DNA from: Boswellia sacra
Taxonomy: Eukaryota > Streptophyta > Magnoliopsida > Sapindales > Burseraceae
Direction of reading: 5' to 3'
Assembly (NCBI GenBank): GCA_013180625.2
Contig: SNVD02012946.1
Coordinates: forward strand, 1-64,000
Length of the DNA stretch: 64,000 bases
In this document: piece by piece, positions 57,792 to 64,000 of the stretch
Numbering within the stretch: position 1 is the stretch's first letter
Layout of the letters: each line of letters starts with the position of its first letter
The notes under the pieces: model-generated
What the model was told of the DNA's origin: nothing
The model's database searches: none
The model's input: only the letters and a program-made list of their open reading frames with translations
Translations under genes and position numbers: made by a program

Positions 57792-60138
57792 TGTGAACAG
57801 AGCTTTCATCTCGCTAGAGCGTTTACGACCATGACATTGTGTCAAAGCTTCTTTCAAGACTTACGGAACACAAACAAGTCATGGGCATATCTAGAAAAAT
57901 GGAGTCACCACCCAATTCTTCAATTGGGAATGAATGGGGGCAATCTGATCCCTTGCTTTAGGACCTCAACCACTGTCATCCTTCAGAGATGGGTTCGAAA
58001 AGTTAGGTATGAGACATTCACCTCCCCCAGATCAAAATCCATCCTCCACTAAGGTATACCAAATAAGAACAACTCATATTACTATACAATCCATTGAAGG
58101 TTGTTCATTTTATGCCCACACTGTTGATTTTATCTTCTTTAAGCAAATAAGGTGATTTCATTCATAGCAATTGTATATTCATACAAAGAAAGAGGGAGAA
58201 GAGAAAGAGGAGTACATTGATTGTTCTTCAACAGTAAAGTAAATTCTACTTTTGCATCTCAAATATAGCATTCATTCATTCATCTAAATCATACCTTCAA
58301 ATATCAAATATAAATAATAAATAATCAATTTGAGAGTCAATAGATAATGAATTCCTCATCACCATATGCGAGTTTATTCAATGTCTATTAAGCCTCTTCA
58401 AGCATATACTCATAGTCCATTCATTATAAGTAATAGTCTTTCATCATCAGTGTGAGTCCATCATCACTTCATGGCTCATCCTAACCATGTTTCTAATCAT
58501 AGTATATTCGTACATTCATTTATATCAATTAATCAAAATACAAAGTCGTAATCTATAATCATGGCATTTCAACCTAGATTTGATAATTCTATCATGGTAA
58601 TTCTATCTATTACTACTCCAGTATAATTCATATCCATAAATAAATAATTGATGGCATTTTTAGCCTAATTTAATAATCAAAATCAAACAAAGTCATTCTA
58701 GTTTAACCAAAGCATTCAAGGGCAATTAAGGTAATTCACACTTATTCTATGCTATTTCCTAGCATACTTCAAAGCAATCATAAGTTTTTTTAGCATGATT
58801 CTAATCATGTACTCCTAAGCATGATTATAGATATGTGCTCTTAAGCATGTTTATAAGCATTTGCAAAGAAAATAAACCGCTAGACATGATTCTAAATAAA
58901 GAAAGGAAAGGACTTACCTTAACATGCTTATTCATCTCGCAAAACAAACAAGGGTTAGAGCAATTCATAATAACCCCTAAACATGCTTCTAAGCATAAAA
59001 ATAAATCCTAAACATGTTAATTCTAAGCAAGAAAAACAAATTAGAAAAAAGGAGGGAGAAGAGACAATAGGAATGGCAAAATCCAGGGTCGGGGCTGGCT
59101 CAGTCAAAAAGTTTGTCCTCGACCCTAGGAAATTATCCAAAACCTTTTTTCTAGGGCCAGATTCAAGTTTGCCTGGCCAAGGCCAAGTTATGGAATTGCC
59201 TGGGTTGTATAACCCGGGTGTATTATTTTTTTTGTACTGTTTTTCAATGTATTAGTATTTTTTCCTGCATTTATTACCAATGAAGTCTTTCTAGCCTAAT
59301 GGCTGCCTTTGATTTGTTGGTGCATTCCTCCCAAACAAGTCATGAGTTCAACCCTCTAAGTCTACCAAAAAACTTTTTTTTTTCCAATTTTCCTTTGCAT
59401 GTCAGTAAGCATTTGCATTTTAGGTTCACATTAAATTCAAAGCTTCCAGACCAGTTCTAGATTTTTTATATTTTCATTCTTAAGCCTTAAATTGTTAATC
59501 CATTTTTGTTCTACTTTTTTCTTCAAAATCAATGATAAATTCAAAATCAAAAACATTACCAAATAGGCAAAAAGCAATATCCTAAAAACATCAAAAAAAT
59601 TATCTATAAGCAATAAATATTCAATGTAATCAAGTTATCAAATCACCACACCAAAAATGAAAAAAAAAATAATTAAATAGCCCAAATGTAACTTTCAGAG
59701 TTAAATAGACAAATACCAATATTCAATGTAAGTGACAACATAAAAAGCAAACAACAATGGAGATTTGTTTTTGGGTGGGCTTGGGCCTTGGCTTGGGTAA
59801 CAAAAATAAAGTGTTTAGGTCTTAACTAAGTGGGCTTAGGCTTAAGTAAGTAAATAAGTAATTTCAATAAATATAATTTATGTTAATTATGTTAATTTTT
59901 TTAAATTAAAATCCTGGGTTTTTTTCCTTGGTCCGGGTCCAAGGATTATACACCCCGACCCTGACCCCGGACAACCCCAAGTTTGATAATTTCTCCCCAT
60001 CCTTGGCTAAATTCCCTGCCCGTTTGGGCAATTACCCCACCTCAGCCAGGTCATTTTGCCATTGCTAAGAGAGAACTGCTCTCAGGACGTACCTTTTTAG
60101 GTTTAGAGCAATATTAGATGCCAAAAAAAATATTAGAC
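57792..60138 (-). mobile_element. Family A LTR of copy A5, interrupted by two insertions
   Basis: Plus strand starts TGTGAACAGAGC, the inverse of the LTR end TTCACA. It follows the A LTR sequence with 'agggaatgaatgggggcaat'-like and 'catatgcgagt' blocks to 59067, then again 60068-60138 after the hAT-like element. It is cut at 60139 by the copia copy, so the rest is outside the window. Whether it is a solo LTR or a full element cannot be seen. Confidence 0.75.
59060..60075. mobile_element. hAT-like non-autonomous DNA transposon (1000 bp) with 8-bp target duplication
   Basis: The element 59068-60067 has the imperfect inverted ends TAGGAATGGCAAAAT and (complement of the right end) TAGCAATGGCAAAAT. 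It is flanked by agagacaa (59060-59067) and agagagaa (60068-60075), an 8-bp duplication with one mismatch. A YA(G)G-type end and 8-bp TSD fit hAT. No transposase ORF. Ends are GC-rich with 'gggtcggggctgg' and 'ccccgaccctgaccccgg'; the middle is AT-rich. Continuity of the A LTR across the element confirms the limits. Confidence 0.8.
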
Positions 60139-61942
60139 TGTTAGCCCTAAGGCTACATGATAATTTTGATGATAACAATACACATTGATTAATTGAGATT
60201 TACTAACATGTTTATTTATGTGCAAGAGTAAGATCATTGAAATAATTTTAAAATCAAGAAGAGGCTTATTAAAATGAAGTGTTGAAGCTAAGGAGAAAAC
60301 TACATGTTAAAGGCACCAAAGTTTAAGAACAAGGATTGACTTAAGGAATGTGACACATGAGCAATGTTTAATCAATTGGTCATATATATCTCTACAAACA
60401 TCCAAATGATGTGATTCTTGAGCATTTGGAAAGCTTACTCAATTTATAACATTTCATATGTTTTAAAGAAATTTAAATTTCATGTGTAAGATTGTCCAAA
60501 TCATCATGCAAGTTGAAAGACAAATAGAAGTAGTTGACATGAGCACTGAATACTCTCTTGAACATATCTTGAGCTAGAAAAATCAAAATGACTTGATTCT
60601 TATGGCATTGGAAAGAGGAAATAATGAGACACATTTCATATGTTTTGAGGAAATTCAAATTTCAAATTGAAGGCCAACATAATTGACATGAAATTCGATG
60701 GACTGACATAGAGAAGAAAAATCAACTCACATGAGCACTGAATGGTGTTTTGGCCATATCTTAAGATAGAGATATCCAAATGCCTTGATTCTTAATGTTT
60801 TGGAAATTTTATTCAAATATAAATATCTTTTATGTTTTAAAGAAATTCAAATTTCAAATGAAAGGCTAACAGAATTATCATTCAATTTGGTGGACTGACA
60901 CAAGAAAGAAAAATCAAGTCACATGAGCACTGAATGGTGTTTTGGCCATATCTTGAGCTACAGATATCCAAATGACTTGATTCTTGATGGGTTGGAAAGC
61001 TTATTCAAACTTGCAAATCTTTTATGTTTTTCAGATTTTCAAATTTCAAATAGAACATTGAAAAAAATGGTAGAAAAAATTATGATTTTTATGGTGGGCA
61101 GAAAATTTGGAGTTGGTGTCTTCACTTGTTCAAGTTTATCTCATTTGCCTATAAAAGGAGCCCTTCTCCCATGCATTCAGTAAGACAAGAAGAGCAAGAC
61201 AAGCATTTTATTAAAAAAAAAACAAAGGAAATATCAAGTCTAGAGAGCTTTTATATTCTTTATCTACTCTTTGAAGAGAGTTATACTTTTGTTGTAAAAA
61301 TTTTCTTTGTTCTTGTATTGTGGTGAGAGTGAGATATTCTTGTAAAGGATAATAGTTATCCTTGAGAGAACTCTTTGTTGTGTGTTATCAAGAGTTGAAG
61401 GAAGTTTCCTTGGTGAGGTTGTTCATCAAGAAGAACTCTTGGTGTGGTGTTATCAAGGGTTGAAGGAAGTTGCCTTGGTGAGGTTGTTCATCAAGAAGAA
61501 CTCTTGGTGTGGTGTTATCAAGAGTTGAAGGAAGTTGCCTTGGTGAGGTTGTTCATCAAGAAGAACTCTTGGTGTGGTGTTATCAAGGGTTGGAAGAAAA
61601 AATCTTGGTGAGGTTGTTCATCAAGCAAGTTGTAAAGATTTCTACAACTTAGTGGAAAGCCTAGCTCGTGGAGCTAGGAGCCCGTGGACGTAGGCAAGGT
61701 TTGCCGAACCACGTACATCGAGTTTGCACTCTCTCTATCCCTATCCTCTTTACATTTACTTGCACTTGTGATTGTTCTTTATTGCTATTCTCTTGATTGC
61801 ATTTTATTTTCATCTTCTTCACCTTTATTCTCAAAGAAAGAGTTAAATAATTTTGATCTTCAAATAAAAGTTTTACAAATCCATTTTGATAAATAAAAAC
61901 CCAATTCACCCCCCCTCTTGGGTTGCCATACCTGGGTCAACA
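60139..61942 (+). repeat. 5' LTR of the second copia copy (1804 bp)
   Basis: TGTTAGCCCTAAGG...CTGGGTCAACA. It has four copies of the 65-bp unit ('ggtgaggttgttcatcaag' at about 61412-61625). More diverged from the LTRs of the first copy than those are from each other. Confidence 0.92.
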
Positions 61943-61944
61943 AG

Positions 61945-61956
61945 TGGTATCAGAGC
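61945..61956 (+). promoter_or_regulatory. Primer binding site of the second copia copy
   Basis: TGGTATCAGAGC, two bases after the LTR end; initiator tRNA-Met type. Confidence 0.95.
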
Positions 61957-61997
61957 AAGGTTGCTCAATTTTTTAAATCTTAATCGATTTTTGAGCT

Positions 61998-63401
61998 ATG
62001 GCAACTTTTAATTCAACTTCATATGTTGAGGGACTTTCTATCTCTAGACCTCCATTTTTTAATGGAAGTGATTACTCTTATTGGAAAACTAGAATGAGTA
62101 TTTTCTTGAAATCTTTTGATTATGATTTGTGGTCTATTGTTTTGGAAGGACCTTTTGTTCCTACCAAAATTGAAAATGGGGAATGCATGCTTAAAGAACC
62201 TAAAGAGTTTAGTGAAGATGATAAAATGAAATGGAGTTTGAATGCTAAAGCTATGAATGTGTTGTATTGTGCTCCAGATAGAAATGAGTTTAATAGAATA
62301 TCTACTTGTCATACGGCACAAGAAATATGGCACACACTTGAAGTAACTCATGACGGAACTAGTCAAGTTAAAGAAGCCAAGATTAGTATGCTAGTTCATA
62401 GTTATGAGCTTTTTAAGATGAAATCGGATGAATCAATTTCTGAAATGTTTACTAGATTTACGGATATTGTCAATAGTTTGAAATCTCTTGGTAAATCTTA
62501 TTCTAATGTTGAAATGGTGAGAAAGATTCTTAGGTGTCTACCAAAATCTTGGGAGCCAAAGGTGACGGCAATTCAAGAAGCAAAGGACCTCACCAAACTA
62601 CCATTAGAAGAACTTATGGGTTCTCTCATAACTCATGAAATCACCTTGAAGGATAATAAAGAAGAAGATTACGAAGTGGCAAATATGTGCTTCATGGCTT
62701 TAAGAGAAGATGAGGTAAGTATTCAAAACTATGATCCTAAGCTTTCATATGATGAATTACTTGAAGCATTCCAAAATTTACATGTGCAAGTTGATAAACA
62801 AAATTCAAAAATCAATGCTTTCAAAAAGAAGTCAAAAATCATGTTATCTCAACTAGAAGAGTTGGTGGAAATAAACGAAGCTTTAGAAAATGCAAATGAA
62901 ATTTTAAAGTAAAAAGATTTTGAAAGTTTGGAAAGTCAAATACATTTTTTAAAAACTGAAAATGAGATTTTAAAACAAAAGGATTTTGATAAATTAGAGA
63001 AAAAAAATGTTATTTTGAAAAAGGAAAATAATGACTTAAGAAATATTGTTGATAGTTTTACAAAAAGCACAAAAAATTTGAATTCTATGTTACAAAAACA
63101 AAGGTGTGTTTCTGATAAAAGAGGTTTAGGATATAAAACTCATAAAAATCAAAAGTATTTTAAAAATTATTTTGCTCATGCATCTTCTAGGAATAATCCT
63201 AATCATTCATGTACTTATTGTGGAAGAAAAGGACACAAAGTGCATTCTTGCTATATTAAGAGAAATCCTAATTTGAAACAAATATGGGTTCCAAAAAGTA
63301 CCATAACTAACCCCCAAGGACCCAAGAACTTTTGGGTACCAAAAAGTTACTCCTTGAATGTTGATTGTAGAGACAAAGTGGCAAACACAAGTGGTACTTA
63401 G
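61998..63401 (+). pseudogene. gag of the second copia copy, one nonsense mutation
   Basis: Homologous throughout to the intact gag at 37712-39115. The frame is open from ATG 61998 to a TAA at 62910-62912, where the other copy has a Gln codon, and then resumes in the same frame to 63401. It keeps the zinc knuckle CTYCGRKGHKVHSCY (about 63210-63255). Other changes are substitutions and one extra codon. Confidence 0.9.
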
Positions 63402-64000
63402 ATAGTGGATGCTCAAGGCATATGACCGGAGATGCCTCCAAGTTCTCAAGATTAATCATGAAGAAAGGAGGATATGTGACCTTCGGTGATAATGCCAAAG
63501 GAAGGGTAATCGGACATGGTGATATTGGTAACCCTTCTTCACCTATTATTAAAGATGTTTTGCTTGTTCATGGTTTAAACATGATTTGATTAGCATTAGT
63601 CAATTGTGTGATAAGGGATATTTTGTTACTTTTGAGCCTAATAGATGTGTGATTAAGGATGTTAGTAACAATAAGACATTATTTGTTGGTAATAGATGTG
63701 GTAATATTTATACAATTGATATTGATGTTAATGATCATGTAGAAAATTGTTTCATTGTTAATCATGATGCTTGGTTATGGCATAGAAGGTTAGGTCATGC
63801 TAGCATGGACACAATTTCAAAAATTTCTAAAAATGATTTAGTTGATGGTCTTCCAAAAAATAAAATTTGAAAAGGATAAGATTTGTGATGCTTGTCAATT
63901 TGGAAAACAAGTGAGAACTTCTTTTAAACATAAGAAATTTATTTCAACAAATAAACCTCTACAATTACTTCATTTGGATTTATTTGGACCATCAAGAACT
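63402..64000 (+). pseudogene. Protease and pre-integrase part of the second copia copy (partial)
   Basis: 'DSGCSRHMTGD' follows the gag end in another frame. A one-base loss near 63575 (GGTTTAAAC) and a one-base gain near 63858 (CCAAAAAATAAA) break the frame. The open part 63586-63870 has 'WLWHRRLGHASMDTI'. Cut by the window end. Confidence 0.88.

Larger units (their letters stand above)
60139..64000 (+). mobile_element. Second copia (Sirevirus-like) copy, continues beyond the window
   Basis: Same family as 32545-41193, in the opposite orientation. Complete 5' LTR, primer binding site, gag with a nonsense mutation, protease and start of the pre-integrase region. The window ends in 'LHLDLFGPSRT'. 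Inserted in the A5 LTR after 'ttagac'. Confidence 0.9.

Noticed and set aside
57672..58052. 126-codon ORF as one gene
   Set aside because: It is a chimera: the first part is Athila RT start, and the rest is family A LTR sequence on the opposite strand.

Overview
This window is a transposon-dense stretch of a plant nuclear genome, most likely an angiosperm. It is AT-rich, with plant retrotransposon lineages, a CACTA element carrying spliced plant gene fragments, and a LONELY GUY (LOG) cytokinin-activation gene. No rRNA or tRNA gene and no prokaryotic operon was seen. Everything here comes from reading the sequence and recognising families; no search was run.

Layout. (1) Positions 1-1350 are the only region that looks like host genes: a small Cys-rich unknown protein (25-381) and an intact, intronless LOG-family gene (700-1350). 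(2) 1420-4032 is the 3' end of a Ty3/gypsy element ('C'), ending in an LTR. (3) 4033-60138 is built mainly from one Ty3/gypsy family, here called 'A' (Tat-like: long LTRs of about 1.75-2.0 kb, tandem repeats and antisense ORFs in the 3' region). A1 (minus strand, 4033-21732), A2 (plus, 21733-29900), A3 (plus, 29901-48111), A4 (plus, 48112-53157), an LTR scrap (53158-53404) and A5 (minus, 57792 onward) lie end to end.

Younger elements sit inside this. A CACTA element (8615-16598, TSD ATG) splits A1 and carries fragments of a DEAD-box helicase gene, an F-box gene and a PHT4-type transporter gene, so it is a Pack-CACTA. It is itself hit by an internally deleted Athila-like element B1 (10089-13096, TSD GCTGG). 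A Sirevirus-like Ty1/copia element (32545-41193, TSD ATTGG) splits A3 and carries a solo Athila-like LTR (34439-35852, TSD GTTAT). B3 (53405-57791) is a 5' half of an Athila-like element. A5 carries a 1.0-kb hAT-like non-autonomous transposon (59068-60067, imperfect 8-bp TSD) and a second copia copy (60139 to the window end).

The genes do not form a pathway. The LOG gene is the only plausible functional host enzyme; the other coding traces are gag, pol or antisense retrotransposon ORFs in decay, or captured exons. The most interesting points are the LOG gene with an EAR-like C-terminus beside a retrotransposon, the multi-gene Pack-CACTA, the two antisense ORFs (one with a plant-mobile-domain signature) in the A family, the serial nesting of A copies, and a 65-bp minisatellite that differs in copy number between the two LTRs of one copia element.
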